The notes under the pieces are model-generated. The model did not search any database, was not told the origin of the DNA, and worked only from the letters and a program-made list of their open reading frames with translations. A stretch of DNA of 64,000 bases from Chimonanthus salicifolius (taxonomy: Eukaryota; Streptophyta; Magnoliopsida; Laurales; Calycanthaceae). Shown in pieces: positions 11,700-23,765 of the stretch. The stretch is taken from assembly GCA_013350335.1 (NCBI GenBank), contig CM023532.1:36209708-36273707 (forward strand), in the 5' to 3' direction. How positions within the stretch are numbered: the first letter of the stretch is position 1; every line of letters begins with the position of its first letter. Made by a program: the position numbers and the translations under genes.

Positions 11700-12125
11700 G
11701 GTAGAGGGATTAGGCTTGTAGTGTGGTCCCGACGTCCATTACCAATATAAAAAAGTTGCCTGGGTCTTTTTAGGAAATAACGAAGGGTAAAAATGTAAAG
11801 GGAAAGGGAAAGGGAGGAGAGTGTGGCAGTTTGGTAAATAAGGGAAGAAAAAAGGTATTTGGTCGTGCGTGGAGAGTAAGGTGAGAATCGTGGGACGGAA
11901 ATGGCGCTGACACACCAAATATGGTGTCTGTGTTTTCTCTTCTTCCCAATCATTTGAGCCACGTGTCATGATCTCTTCAGTTACGTCGAGCAATACGGAG
12001 CGACGACAAAAGCCCAAAGCATCTCGGGAGAATTTGCGGAAAGTACTTGTTTTTGCTTACAGCCATCTGGACCGTTAGTTTGATCATCAACGGTAGAGAT
12101 TGCTCAGGATCATGGGATTGTTTGT
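11700..12125. other. GC-richer island, possibly promoter-like, no gene seen
   Basis: Base composition shifts here to a less AT-rich sequence, with a CACGTG-type G-box core (CCACGTGTCA near 11959) and a GGACCGTTAGTTTGATCATC stretch resembling sequence common upstream of plant genes. Overlapping minus-strand frames (11696-12017) have no recognisable domains. It could be a relic promoter or the remains of a gene end. Confidence 0.25.
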
Positions 12126-12281
12126 GATAAGAAATTAGGTAAACATACCATTGTTTGAGAAAACATATATTCGGAGAATGCAGATATTAAAAGTATTTGT
12201 CTTTTAAAAGATGCCTATCTTAAAAAAAAATTGAGTTATTAATTTAAAATTATTAGTGTCAAATATCAATATATTGCTACT

Positions 12282-12469
12282 ACGTACGTCTCATTTTAAT
12301 TTTTTTATTTAAAATATTTGTATTTTTTAAAAACTCTCTATATAAATCTAGCACTGCATCTGATCTCATTTATTTTCAAGAGACTTTATACTACTCTATA
12401 ATGAATATGACAACTATTTTGATACAATCTCAAAATCTACATCAGACAACTAAATTGATACAGAGAGAG
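12282..12469. mobile_element. Stowaway-like MITE (copy 3, diverged)
   Basis: Ends TACGTCTCATTTTAATT and GATACAGAGAGAGTA are inverted relatives of the copies at 427-606 and 3960-4150. The interior shares CAACTATTTTGATACAATCTC-like blocks with copy 1. More diverged than the other two. Confidence 0.55.
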
Positions 12470-12471
12470 TA

Positions 12472-13275
12472 ATAACATTAGTATTATATCAATGATACAC
12501 GATCTAGCAATTCAAAAATATTTTATAATAAAAAATAATTCCAGTGATATATCAATGATTAGTGCCTGTGTTTGCAATATTTCGGTTTCGTATAGGTGAT
12601 ACATGACTGAATTGGCCATATACAATATAGAATGATTAAAATATATCATATTAATCTAAAAACGATAGGCATTAGTTGATATTAAAACCTTTTCCCTCAA
12701 GTTATACTATTTTCTATCTTATGATAATTAAAAAATGATATGCATTAGCCAATATTCAAATTCTTAGCCTCAAGTTATATTATTTTATATCTTATGTTGA
12801 TGTGGTAAATCATTCGATTAGCAATTTAACTAAGTATAAAAAATCCAACTAATAGCGAATTACACCAAGAGAATGAGAGTTAAAAAGGGTACAAGAGTAA
12901 TTGTAGCATCTCTTATAGGTATTTTTAAAACTATTCAAACATTTCAAAATTTTCAAATTTCTTTAAAATATGGTACATTATTAGAAAATCTTTATAGCTA
13001 AACAATCAAGTGTTATCAAAGGTGAATTGATTATACGTCATCACTACTATTTAAGCCATTAATCTTTATCTATTTGAATTTTAGACATTTTTTATATTTG
13101 ATATTTATTAAATATGAGAAAAGTAGAATTTTCTCTCTTGAACCAAAATCCATTCTTTCCGAGGGGAGAAGAGAAACTAGTTTTGCTCATATCTTTTTTC
13201 TTTCCCTCTTCATACCTATTTCTCTTATAATTATCAAACAAAATACAAGAGAATTTCTTAGAGGAGAATCTTTCA
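12472..13275. other. Intergenic, no gene seen
   Basis: AT-rich DNA. The 68-residue frame at 13074-13280 has no recognisable features and is probably chance. Confidence 0.45.
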
Positions 13276-13385
13276 CTTAGGGATAATAATATTGGCCGAT
13301 ATATATCGTATCGGTCGATAAAGGTGGTTTTTAAAAAACAAAAATTAGAAGAGAGAAACTTCTCGACCAGATATCACTCAAGGAA
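13276..13385. mobile_element. ATCGGCCGAT-family fragment
   Basis: Contains ATTGGCCGATATATATCG and ATCGGTCGATAAAG followed by the AGAAGAGAGAAAC block seen inside other copies. One end is missing. Confidence 0.45.
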
Positions 13386-14540
13386 ATCCTTAGAAATGTG
13401 CTTTGTGGGCATTTGTGTTGGTTATGAAATTCAATTTGGATGAGTCAAGTTGGACTCAGTCCAAACAAAATCAATTCGAACTAAAGATCAGGGCAACCAA
13501 AATCCAACATAACTTGACCACAAACTGGCCTGTCCCAATCTGGACTCGAACTCAGGTTGGACTTGGGTTAAGTTTGGAGTTGCTAAAGACATTTTTCAGA
13601 AGCCCTTATCCAATTGGGCTAAGAAGGCCAGCCATATTCAAAACAATGCAGCCCAACTGGACTTAAAAGCTTGGGCCGGATCAGCTCATTTTTTTTTTTC
13701 TGGAAGTTTACTGTTCCCTGTTTGTGAGAGAGGATGAAATTAAATAGAACTCATTATTAGAATTGAGCTACATTGGAACTTATTCTTAATTCTATACTCT
13801 CAATTTTATCTACCAAATGACCCCTTCGAGAACTTAATGTAACCATATTGACCTCAATTTTTCTGGCATTAACTTTTTTATTTTTTATATTAAAGTGTGG
13901 GAAACTCAGAAACAGTTCTACTAAAACCTCCACGGATGAGTCCACTGCATTAACTTTTTAGTGGCAAGAGAAACAAAATATCTTTTTTCACAAATGTTAC
14001 TATATTTTTATTTACAAAAGTTCCAATTTCAAATGAGTACCTATGAAATTAGGGTGCAAGTTAGGTAGGTCAAGTTGAGTTTAGTCAATTTTGACTAGGG
14101 CTTGCGTTGCAAATATACGGCCCAAGAAAGCCTTAATTATTCTAAATTGGGGACCATTGGGCCTTCAGGTTTTGGGTCCTTTCTACATTTACCTTTTTTT
14201 TACCTCTATCATTCTTTCCTATAAAGTTCCAATTAAAAACGGCCAATACGTTCCTTATTGTTCATACTTCATACAGGTTGCGTAGTGGTATCGGATGATA
14301 CGTTGCGGGTAGCATGGGCCGATACAATTTTTTTTTTTTTGTTTTTTTAAATTGTTTCAACCTTTTTTTGGGTATGATTTTAAGAAGGTTTAGAAGCTAG
14401 GTTTTCAAATGTGAAAGGTATTTGTGAATTCCAAACATTTTCTCCTTAAAATTTGATCATTTTAAGTTATTCTTCTCATTTTTTTTTTGAATTTTGGCTC
14501 TATGGTAATCTCGAATTAGAGGTTTTTTTCTGAAAATAAT

Positions 14541-14948
14541 ATGGCTGAAATTGGGCCGGGCCGGGTCGGGTTTTTTAAAACCCAACTCGGCCCAAGTTAC
14601 TAATATATGGAATCCGACCTGACCCGACCCGAACTTTTGACCCGGATGTATTGACCCGACCCGAATTATAACCCAACTCAACCATAACTGACCCGACCCG
14701 AATTATAACCCAACTCAACCCGAAACCTGACCGACCGGCATTTTGAACCTACTTTAGCCTACTTTTTACTGGGTCGAGTCGGGTTAACTTAAAATTCTCT
14801 CAACCCAACCCAACCCGAATTCAATGCGGGTTTCTGACTTCTCAATCTGACCCGACCCGCTGACCGAACTTTCATAACCCGACCCGTATGATTTTCGGCT
14901 CGGGTCATGAGGGTTCGGGCCAAAACCAGACCCGAGTTTCACCCCTAG
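14541..14948. mobile_element. hAT-type MITE, CCCGACCC-rich family
   Basis: A 408-bp element flanked by an exact AAAATAAT on both sides (14533-14540 and 14949-14956; one further base also matches). Ends GGCTGAAATTGGG and, inverted, GGGTGAAACTCGGG are related terminal repeats. The interior consists of many GACCCGACCCGAAT-like units. Relatives: 18939-19307, 23395-23765 and 45758-46042. Confidence 0.65.
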
Positions 14949-14956
14949 AAAATAAT

Positions 14957-15689
14957 TTACTGAAATACATGTCTTAATGTTGTTAAGATAGTTTGTAGGG
15001 TTTCTGTGTAATTTTCTATTCTTTTTGAAAGACTGGTTTTCTAAGATAATTCTTATTTTATAGTTTCTTGTAGGAAAAATAAATGAAATGAAGAGCCCAT
15101 AATGTGATTAATATAGTTTTAGTGTATTTCTGTGAGTTTTCTAATATTCCAATATTTTTATGAAATTCAATTTCTTTTACAATAAAAAAATTTATGAATT
15201 TTAGTAGAAGGTAGATGTCATTATGGAATACTAGAGAAAATGAATTTCATATTAGGTGTTTCCTCATATTGGTCTCCTACTTTCTAAAAATTTTAGGGCA
15301 TATTTTATTCACATCAAAATTTCGACTCTCAAGGATCTAATACTCTATAAAAATGACTTTTTTTAAACAAAAATATAGGTTTTCATTTTCCCTACTTACT
15401 TATATATTTATGTATTGTTTTAAAGACCAATTTGTGGATCCATTTAAGAACATGCTCTTAAACCTTTTAATACCTTTTTAAAATCATACCCAATGCAAGA
15501 TTTAACCCCACAGATGGTTGAAACGACAATTCTTTTGATTTTTTTTTTTTGAAAATGGTTGATACTATGCCAATATGGCCGATAAAACGCCCTTATCGAC
15601 CAATCGTCTTATATTATAAGTGTACAAACGATATGATATGTATTGACATATATTAAACCAAAATATATTGATCGATATGCATATTGAAT
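14957..15689. other. Intergenic, no gene seen
   Basis: AT-rich. A partial ATCGGCCGAT-family fragment may lie near 15550-15620 (ATGGCCGATAAAACG). No coding region. Confidence 0.45.
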
Positions 15690-15807
15690 AGATGGATATT
15701 ATTAAGATATTTTCACTATCTCCTTAAAATAAGTAAATAATATAGTGCACTATTTGCTTATTTTCATCATTAGTTATATGTTTCTTACACTCTATAATTG
15801 GGAGACT

Positions 15808-18800
15808 TGTCACGCCCCGACCCGACCGGTGGGCCCGGAACGCGACTGATTTTTTTTTTTTGAAAGGTAAGTAAACTAAACCACAAGCACTCTTACTGGG
15901 CCAGATCAACAGTTAGGCCCAGCGGTTACACATCAGTCCGTTAAGTGGACTCAAACATGTACCATATGCCTGCCCCAAAGACAAAGCAAAAACAACACAA
16001 CAATAACATCCACTCATAATATGATCAAACAGATACCAACACTGATTAATTAATCATAACATTGTCTCAAATGGCAACATAGCCGATTACAACATTTAAA
16101 CATAAATTAAGTACCACATCCGGTACTTAATACAAAACAACGGTTCCTAGAACCAACAGAAAGATCAGGGCATTCCTCTCCGGAGGAATCCCAAAACACT
16201 GCTTTATCTCAAACGCCCTAAGCCTGAAAGAGAGGGTCCTCCTCCTCGGGTTCATCGCCTGAAAGGTGAGTGGTGTGAGCTAACTAGCCCAGTGAAGGAT
16301 AATTAACAATGCACATTCAGCAAATAGTAAAACAGGTTAACAACAGTTTAATATCACATGCTTGATGACAGTAAGCATAATCTTAAATCAGATAATAACA
16401 TCATCAACTATCAATCACTGCCATTATCCACCGTAACGCCTGCCGACTACACTGAGACCAGTATTAAGTCCCGACACGGTCAAAATACATCCTTGCAAGT
16501 ACATCTCCGGCTCTTAAACTTAGCCGATACTGACATCCTCAAGTCAGCAACTGACGACAGCATGGTCCGCCCATGGTGTAGACATAAACCATCTCTCATA
16601 TGGCCGATATTGGTTCAATAGCCCAGGTACGTGGAAGCAGTCTTACATACATATACGGTCAACACCGTAATATCAAATCATCACAGCACTCTTACCATAG
16701 TGCATCATGTATAAGCACATGAGTGGGTTCATCAAAACCGAAACCACTCATTGCTCAAAATAACACCTGTTTACAAAATCTGCAGAGTTAAGTTCCCTCA
16801 CCGTGATCGTGTGGTTTCGCGGTCTCTGTCAAACAACATACAAGTGCACAATCAATATACATATCAGATACGTACATATACGTAGTTTTTGAAAATCACA
16901 CGTTTTCCCACAAAATATCCAGGGTTCATGGAAATGAGTCTCCTACTTGGTTTCTAGCCTTTTTAAATCATCCACAAGATAATAATATAATAATAAAAAG
17001 GGGCTCAGTCCAAACTCATATTGTCTTCTGGGCATTGACCAGATTGACGTATTGAGTGAGGTCTAGATCCTCGGGTCACTTCTCGGTTGTCTTCTGGATA
17101 GGACCAGAGCTGACATTTTGAGTAGGCCTCGAGGTCACCCAGTGCCCGACTATAGTGCCGGCCTGAAAGTGAATCACTCAGTTCCCGACTAATGTCGGAC
17201 TGAAAGCGGATACAATAATATTTACACTATAAATAATAAGAGAAAGGGGTTAGTACAGTTTTATTTAACAAGGGGGGTATAAACCATCACATCACATAAT
17301 CTAACGAAATAATAATTTTTTTTTTTGGAATAAAATAATAATATTTAAATATTTAATTATTTATTCATTTTTTTTTCCTTCGGTGGGAACCACCATTTGA
17401 AATCATAAGCAACTATATTCTCAAATAAAAATAAATTTTTTTTTTTTTTGGAATAAAATAATAATATTTAATTATTTAATCATTTATTCATTTATTTTAT
17501 TACTATATATATATATATTTTCCCAATGGGAACCAACCTTTTAAAAGCACAGCAATATCAAAATTTTTTTTTTTTTTTTTTCAATTTTTTTTTTTTCAAT
17601 TTTTTTTTTCTCTTTCTTCTTCCTCTTCTTCTTCCCCGTTCACTGTCTGCAACAGACAATGAACGACCGGTGAACAGTAAAACCGAAAATGGAAAATGGG
17701 GTATTTTCGGGACTCGGTTTTTACATCTGACCGGTCCGATGGATTTCTCCGGGAGTCGTCTTTCCACAGGAAGAGGTTTGGACCTTTGAAACTCAGTGAG
17801 CCATCCGATATTAACACCGGAAGCTCACTGATACGAGGAACCCTAAAATTTTCCCTAAATTTTGAAATAGTTTTTCTCAATGAAAACAGAACCAAATCCA
17901 AAATTTTTTTATTCAAAACCGATCGAAATTGAAAGAGGAATGCAATGGTTACCTTGGATTGAGTTTTTAGGCTGAAATCCGGATTTTTTTCTGAAAATCT
18001 CCTCTAAGTTACTGGTTGAAAAAAAAAAGCAGAGGGTCGGCTGAAATCAGAGAGTAGAGAGAAGGGAGAAGAGAAGGAAATCAGTGGGAGTTAAAACCAA
18101 AAATTGAGCAGGGATTTATAGGGTTTTTCGGCCGGAAAATCCGGCACGCGCGATGGGACGGAACGTCGGAAAATCACCGGAAAATCGGCCGAGCAGCACG
18201 CCCGCACGCTGCTACAGTAGCCGCAGATTTTTGTTTTTCGCAAATCAGCCCTTCAAGTTTTTCTAAATTGCAAAAAGGGCCTAGTTTTCATAAAAATTGA
18301 TTTTTAAACTAAAAGTAATAAATTAAAAACTTAAAAACCTGATCCAACCTTACAGATGGGTTGGGTTTTAAAAATATTAATCACCATAAAAATTTCAGAT
18401 TTTAACTCTTATTAAAAACCATTTATTTAAATAAAATTCATATTTTACCCATAATTACTTAATTAAACAAATGTAAAAATAACTAATTTGTAAATCTTAT
18501 TTTGAAGTGAAATGAAATAACTAGACCATTCTTAAAATGGTCTACCATAAAATACTAATTTCAAAATTTATTTCATTTTCAAAACCCTTTAAAAATAATT
18601 AATACCCCCTTTCGGGCGATATTTAAATATTATTTTCTGAAAATAATTTTATTTTAAAATCAGAAATGCAAATCCTTAATTAAGGAAAACATTATTCACC
18701 AATAATATTCACAAAATCACACAATTTATAAAAATATACACAAGAAGTGGTAAATTACCAAAATGCCCCTCCAGCTCGACTAGCTGAATCACTGAGTTTT

Positions 18801-18919
18801 CGGTCTCAGATCGGGCCAAACTTGGGCTTTCCTCGAAGCCCTAACAAAAAACTTCAAGATCAACCGGTTAAACAAGATTAACGAGCTAAAACTCGCCTAA
18901 TCTGGGGCAGGGTATTACA
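15808..18919 (-). mobile_element. 3.1-kb solo LTR, probably Ty3/gypsy Tekay/Del type
   Basis: Starts TGTCACGCCCCGACCC and ends GGGCAGGGTATTACA, i.e. TG...CA termini, flanked by an exact 5-bp duplication AGACT (15803-15807 and 18920-18924). The duplicated unit B keeps the empty site, AATTGGGAGACTACTTTCAT, near 23369-23388, which fixes both ends to the base. On the minus strand it begins TGTAATACCCTGCCCC and ends GGGGCGTGACA, as I recall for LTRs of Tekay/Del chromoviruses, which are about this long. There is no internal gag-pol and no second LTR, so it is a solo LTR from LTR-LTR recombination. Short frames inside (16358-16621, 17526-17932) are not genes. Confidence 0.75.
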
Positions 18920-18938
18920 AGACTATTTTCATTTTTAT

Positions 18939-19307
18939 AGGATGAAACTCGGGCGAGGTGGATAGAGTTTTAATAATTCTGTACAAAAAATTATTGAACT
19001 CGACTCAAGTTGCTTGCCTGAATTGGTCAACCCGACCCTATTTGAGTTATTGGCCTGACAACCTGACCCATTTTAGTCCAAATTTTGGGAGAAAAAAACC
19101 AGCAACATGTTTTTTTTTATATTTCCTGAAATTCATGTTAATTAGGTCAATTATGGTCCGATCAGATTGATATTAAGTTTCTGAGCTCAATCCGACTCGA
19201 ATCTACGCGGGTTTTTTTCCAACCTGACTCGACCCTAGATTTACAAATACATAACTTGGTCCACTAATTTTTCGAGTAGGATTAAAACTGTCCAAGTTTC
19301 ACCCTAT
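18939..19307. mobile_element. CCCGACC-rich hAT-type MITE in unit A
   Basis: Begins AGGATGAAACTCGGGC, ends CCAAGTTTCACCCTAT, and is flanked by exact ATTTTTAT copies (18931-18938, 19308-19315). The same element sits at the same place in unit B, so it inserted before the segmental duplication. Confidence 0.65.
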
Positions 19308-19315
19308 ATTTTTAT

Positions 19316-20372
19316 GGCAACAGAAATGTAGTTAGAATTTAAATGGTAAGTTGAAAGCATTTATATCTTTTGGATGTTATGATTGTTTTCTTCTTTAATA
19401 TATCATAAATATTTACGAGACTTGGAATGATTGGTGTCTCTAACAACTACTATTATCATTTGTATTGAACTATTGATGGAAAGTAGATATGGGAATATGT
19501 AATTTAACATATGCTCTTGTAAATGTAAACTTAAGTGGAACTGTAAAAGAACTAAAAGGCTCCAATATGTTTTAATAGTCGTCTCTCTTGGTCATAAGGT
19601 TTTCACCCTTTTAAGAGTTTTTCAAATAATATTTTTTTTTAAAATCTTCAAAACTTCAATTAGATTTACAGAACCAAAACTCTAAATCACTAGACTATCA
19701 CTAGACTAGAGTCCTTTTAAGTAAGATAATTGTTGCAATTTATAGCTTTGGTAATTGTGTTCTTTGACACCCTTTTTTCACTCTTCTCCCGGAATTTAGG
19801 TTTGGATAAATTTTTCAGTCTCAATGAAGACGGAATTTTCAGCTATTATTTTTAAATAACGGTCGATATTTTCAAAAAAAAAATTAACTCAACATTTTTT
19901 TTTAACAAAAAAATTCATGAAAATTTCGCCTCTCAAGTCTCAACTAATATTTGAAATGAAGCCCCAACTCCCAACCAATGAACTGCCCATTGGCTGGAGG
20001 ACACACATTAATACATAGCACTGATTGTATGGGTTTTTCAAAAAAAAAATTTATTATCATCCTTGACCCAACGGCTATCTTCCATTCTCTGTAATGAGCT
20101 GTTCTGTCGCTCTTGGAACTGTTCATTGCTCAACAACAGTATGTGACTCTGATATGGTAGATAGAATAAAAGAATAAAATTGCCAGTTTTCTATGGTGAA
20201 AGTAGTGTGAAACAATGAATAGGCGTCCAACACCGATCACCACCAACTCCATAAGTGCAGCAACCCGTTATGATAAATGAGAATTTAATGAGTGGCCTTC
20301 TATATTTATAAACCGTTGGCAGCATTCAATAGAGAATACAGAATTCTTCAAAGACCAATGATCGCTCCTCTC
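19316..20372. other. Upstream flank of the first glycine-rich gene
   Basis: No gene. Segments are shared with unit B (TTATGATTGTTTTCTTCTTT near 19377 and 23825) and with the gene-less flank copy at 30093-30610 (GGAATTTAGGTTTGGATAA). Confidence 0.6.
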
Positions 20373-20380
20373 TATATAAG
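20373..20380 (+). promoter_or_regulatory. TATA box of the first glycine-rich gene
   Basis: TATATAAG, 70 bp before the ATG, conserved in sequence and position upstream of the paralogue (24817-24824). Confidence 0.7.
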
Positions 20381-20442
20381 GTGTTATACGCTCATGCTCT
20401 AAATCTCAGAAGCACTGTCATCCCCTCCAATCATCTTTCAAG

Positions 20443-21621
20443 ATGGGGAGGTTCTTTCTTTTGTCTTTGCTGTGCTTAAATGCTCTTGTATTGAGTGTTC
20501 TAGCCAGAGATGTTGCGAAAGGGAAGGAAGAGGAGATTGTTGCAGATGAGAAGCTCCATGGCTTTCATAAAGGAGGCGGTTTTGGAGCAGGAGGTGGTGG
20601 CGGAGGTGTTGGGTTCCATAAAGGTGTCGGAATCGGCGGTGGGTTTGGTAAGGGTGGTGGAATTGGTGGTGGGTTCGGTAAAGGTGGTGGAGTTGGCGGT
20701 GGGTTTGGCAAAGGAGGCGGAATTCGTGGTGGGTTTGGTAAAGGTGGTGGAGTTGGCGGTGGGTTTGGCAAAGGAGGCGGAATTGGAGGAGGAGGTGGAT
20801 TTGGTAAAGGTGGCGGTGGCGGTGTAGGAGGAGGAATTAGTAAGGGTGGTGGAGTAGGAGGAGGAATTGGTAAGGGTGGCGGACTTGGTGGTGGTGGTGG
20901 TTTTGGAAAGCGGGGCGGACATGAAGGCGGCGGCGGTTTTGGTAAGGGTGGCGGAGGTGGAATTGGTAAGGGTGGTGGACTTGGTGGAGGCGGTGGGATT
21001 GGTAAGGGGGGTGGTGGTGGACTTGGCGGAGGCATTGGCAAGGGTGGTGGGCTTGGTGGTGGTGGCGGCATTGGTAAAGGTGGTGGACTTGGCGGAGGCA
21101 TTGGCAAGGGTGGTGGGCTTGGTGGTGGTGGCGGCATTGGTAAAGGTGGTGGTCTTGGCGGAGGCATTGGCAAGGGTGGTGGGCTTGGTGGTGGTGGCGG
21201 CATTGGTAAAGGTGGTGGTCTTGGCGGAGGCATCGGCAAGGGTGGTGGTGGCGGCATTGGTAAAGGTGGTGGGCTTGGAGGTGGTGGTGGGTTTGGCAAG
21301 GGTGGTGGACTTGGTGGTGGCATTAGTAAAGGTGGCGGTATCGGTGGTGGAGGTGGATTTGGAAAAGGGGGTGGAATAGGTGGAGGATTTGGCAAGGGTG
21401 GTGGATTTGGTGGTGGAATTGGAGGAGGTGGAGGTTCAGGTGGTGGCTTTGGCGGTGGGTTCGGTAAAGGTGGTGGAATTGGAGGTGGTTCTGGAGGTGG
21501 TTTCGGTGGTGGGTTTGGTGGTGGAGGAGGCGGCGGAGGTGGCGGTGGCGGAGGTGGTGGGTTTGGCGGTGGAGGTGGGTTTGGTGGTGGAGGCGGTGGG
21601 GGCATTGGTGGCGGTCACTAA
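20443..21621 (+). CDS. Secreted glycine-rich protein, 392 residues
   Basis: Starts at ATG 20443, in a CATCTTTCAAGATG context conserved in the paralogue at 24874. Residues 1-21 form a signal peptide (hydrophobic FLLSLLCLNALVLSVLA, cleavage probably after Ala21). A short charged segment follows (KGKEEEIVADEKLHGFHKGG), then about 350 residues of GGG-rich repeats, mainly GGGxGKGGG with x = F, I or L; the last 60 residues lose lysine and become almost pure glycine with Phe. This fits class I secreted glycine-rich wall proteins, thought to be structural; no enzymatic domain is present. Intronless as seen. A long proline-rich frame on the opposite strand is the antisense shadow. AATAAA at 21742-21747 is a plausible polyadenylation signal. 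Confident in the gene and its class. Confidence 0.85.
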   Translation: MGRFFLLSLLCLNALVLSVLARDVAKGKEEEIVADEKLHGFHKGGGFGAGGGGGGVGFHKGVGIGGGFGKGGGIGGGFGKGGGVGGGFGKGGGIRGGFGKGGGVGGGFGKGGGIGGGGGFGKGGGGGVGGGISKGGGVGGGIGKGGGLGGGGGFGKRGGHEGGGGFGKGGGGGIGKGGGLGGGGGIGKGGGGGLGGGIGKGGGLGGGGGIGKGGGLGGGIGKGGGLGGGGGIGKGGGLGGGIGKGGGLGGGGGIGKGGGLGGGIGKGGGGGIGKGGGLGGGGGFGKGGGLGGGISKGGGIGGGGGFGKGGGIGGGFGKGGGFGGGIGGGGGSGGGFGGGFGKGGGIGGGSGGGFGGGFGGGGGGGGGGGGGGGFGGGGGFGGGGGGGIGGGH

Positions 21622-21741
21622 AGAGAAGTACGTTGCATGGCTTCCTTTTCCTTACCTTTTACCCTTTCTTTCCCTTATGCGAAGTAGGAGTTATGGTCTC
21701 TAATGCCCGTGTTACACATGATTTTGTAGACATTGTTGGCA

Positions 21742-21747
21742 AATAAA
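21742..21747 (+). terminator. Probable polyadenylation signal
   Basis: AATAAA, 120 bases after the stop codon of the first glycine-rich gene. Confidence 0.4.
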
Positions 21748-22094
21748 TATTTATTATCTCCTATCTTGTACTTTGATCAATTTCCTATAATTTCTCCAAA
21801 AGTTATAAATTATTGTTCCAATTCCTTTTTGTGTGTTACACACAGGCTTGCTATTTTTTGTTTTGTATTTAAATTATTATTTTATTACACTAATTGAAAA
21901 TATTTGAAAGAGTGCATTTCTTTTCTCTTTCTTAGGTCTACTGTTGAAAATCACTTTGAATCAGGTCTTATTTATGCTAATTCATTCTCAACTAAGATTT
22001 CTAAATTTAGACTCGATTCAATTTAAAATGTGTAAGAATAATACGTCTCTTGAGAATCAATATAAACCGAAAAATTCTGGAGACCTTAGAACCA

Positions 22095-23261
22095 GAGAAA
22101 AAAAAATCTATTATAGATCTAAAAAAATGGAAGAAATAAAATGAAAAGTAAAAAACATCTAAAATTTGGAAAAATAAACATTTGATAGTGAAAGCTCTAA
22201 AATCAGAAAAATAAAATATCTTTATAGACTATTAAAATTTGTAAAATGTCTTTATGTAATAAATAAATATTATACCTTAAATTAAAATATTTTGGGTTGA
22301 ATCTTGGATATTGGTTTTTTTTCTAAATCCTAGAAAATTTCTTGTCTTTGAAACTTAGAACCAAACAACAAATTTATTAATCTTTGATCCGACTTGAGTT
22401 TATGAAAATCCACTTTTCACATAACCCAACTTGCAACCCTAGTCTTCTAACACAGAGGAGAGTGGTATTGGCACAATAAATGTTACTTCCAACTAAAGCC
22501 AATGTCCCTCCAAATTTAGAAGGTAGTGCAAAGTTGTCCAATGTTTATTTTTAGTTATTTGATTTGACACAACAAAATAAACAATTAAAACGAAACTTAT
22601 ATATAGGGCCCAATCAATGGTAAATTCGACTAGCTAAAAATTGTTGCACCTAGCAAAATTACCAAATGCCAAGGTGTTTTGAAGAACGAATGGAGAGAGA
22701 ATTTGATTTGGTTAAAGATTGTGTAGTTGGTAAACAAAGGTTAATTTTAAAGTAAGGTACAAAATGTATTTCATATCGTCAAATATTCAACATGATTCAA
22801 TAAACATGTATTTTTCTTCAAATAATGAATATTTTTTTAAATTTATGTGTGAGAAACTCAGCGTAAAACCCCCACGGGTGATACCCACTATCCTCAGAGC
22901 ACACCAAGTGAAGTCATAGGGACTCGAATTTGATACCTCTCAATTCCTAAAGAGGGAGATTACTAGTTGAACTATATCAATCACATTACAACATCTTCAT
23001 TCAATTTCATAAATATTAATACCATCTCATTAAATAATTTTCATAAAAAATCTCAAAGTATGTTTATCTTAGAGCAAATATTAAAAAAATGGTGAAACTT
23101 GCATTTGTAGTCAAAACAGAAAAAAATTTAGGTGACATTTTATATCTGCTGATACTTGTACTTCTAAGGAAAACAATCAAAAAAAGTTTCTTTCAAGACT
23201 GATAGAGAAATGCTTTTTGAATTTTTTTTTTAGAGTACACCTTCAGAAACTCGACCAAATC
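22095..23261. other. Spacer between duplicated units, no gene
   Basis: AT-rich. Contains a SINE-like fragment (22845-22985) and nothing coding. Confidence 0.5.
22845..22985 (-). repeat. tRNA-derived SINE-like fragment
   Basis: Shares CAGCGTAAAACCCCCA with 48873-49033. On the minus strand it has a box-A-like stretch followed by a TTCGAGTCC-type box B. Preceded by an AT-rich stretch rather than a clean tail. Confidence 0.45.
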
Positions 23262-23394
23262 AATGTTAGAACACCTTGATTATTTTCACTCTCTCCTTAA
23301 AATAAGTAAATAATATTGTGTACTATTTGCTTATTATCATCACTAGTTATATGTTTCTTGCACTACATAATTGGGAGACTACTTTCATTTTGAT

Positions 23395-23765
23395 AGGGAT
23401 GAAACTCGGGTGAGTTGGATAGGGTTTTAACAAATTCATATAAAAAATTATTGAGTTTGACCCATGTTGCTTTCCTGAATTTCTCAACCCGATCCTATTC
23501 GATTCACTGGCCCGAGAACCCAACCGGTTTTAGCCCAAATTTGTAAAAAAAAAAATCAACAGTAGGTTTTTTTATATTTTCCGAAACTCAGGTTGGATTT
23601 GGTCAATTCTGGTCAGATCGGATTGATTTTAAAAGTTTGAGCCTAGTCCGACCCGAATTCCAAACGGGTTTTTTTCCAACTTGACCCAATCCTAAATTTA
23701 CAAATAAATAATCCGGCTCATTGATTTTTCGAGTCAAGTTAAAACTCGGTCCAAGTTTCACTCTA
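23395..23765. mobile_element. CCCGACC-rich hAT-type MITE in unit B
   Basis: Orthologous within the duplication to 18939-19307: begins AGGGATGAAACTCGGGTG and ends CCAAGTTTCACTCTA, with similar flanks (CATTTTGAT and CATTTTAG). The frame at 23603-23809 is a shadow within it. Confidence 0.6.

Larger units (their letters stand above)
15690..22094 (+). repeat. Tandem duplication, unit A (first glycine-rich gene)
   Basis: Matches unit B (23262-28588) over the left flank (CTCCTTAAAATAAGTAAATA at about 15720 and 23304), the CCCGACC-rich MITE, the promoter, the signal-peptide exon and the 3' flank (GTTGAAAATCA through CGTCTCTTGAGAA). Unit A carries an extra 3.1-kb LTR insertion at 15808-18919 that unit B lacks. 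The glycine-rich coding parts diverge by repeat expansion. Confidence 0.8.

Noticed and set aside
17526..17932. Overlapping frames inside the 3.1-kb solo LTR
   Set aside because: They run through poly-T/poly-A and conflict between strands; no gag, protease or polymerase similarity.
20565..21605. 346-residue proline-rich frame opposite the first glycine-rich gene
   Set aside because: Antisense of GGN codons necessarily reads as proline-rich; no promoter, signal peptide or start context, whereas the sense strand has all three.
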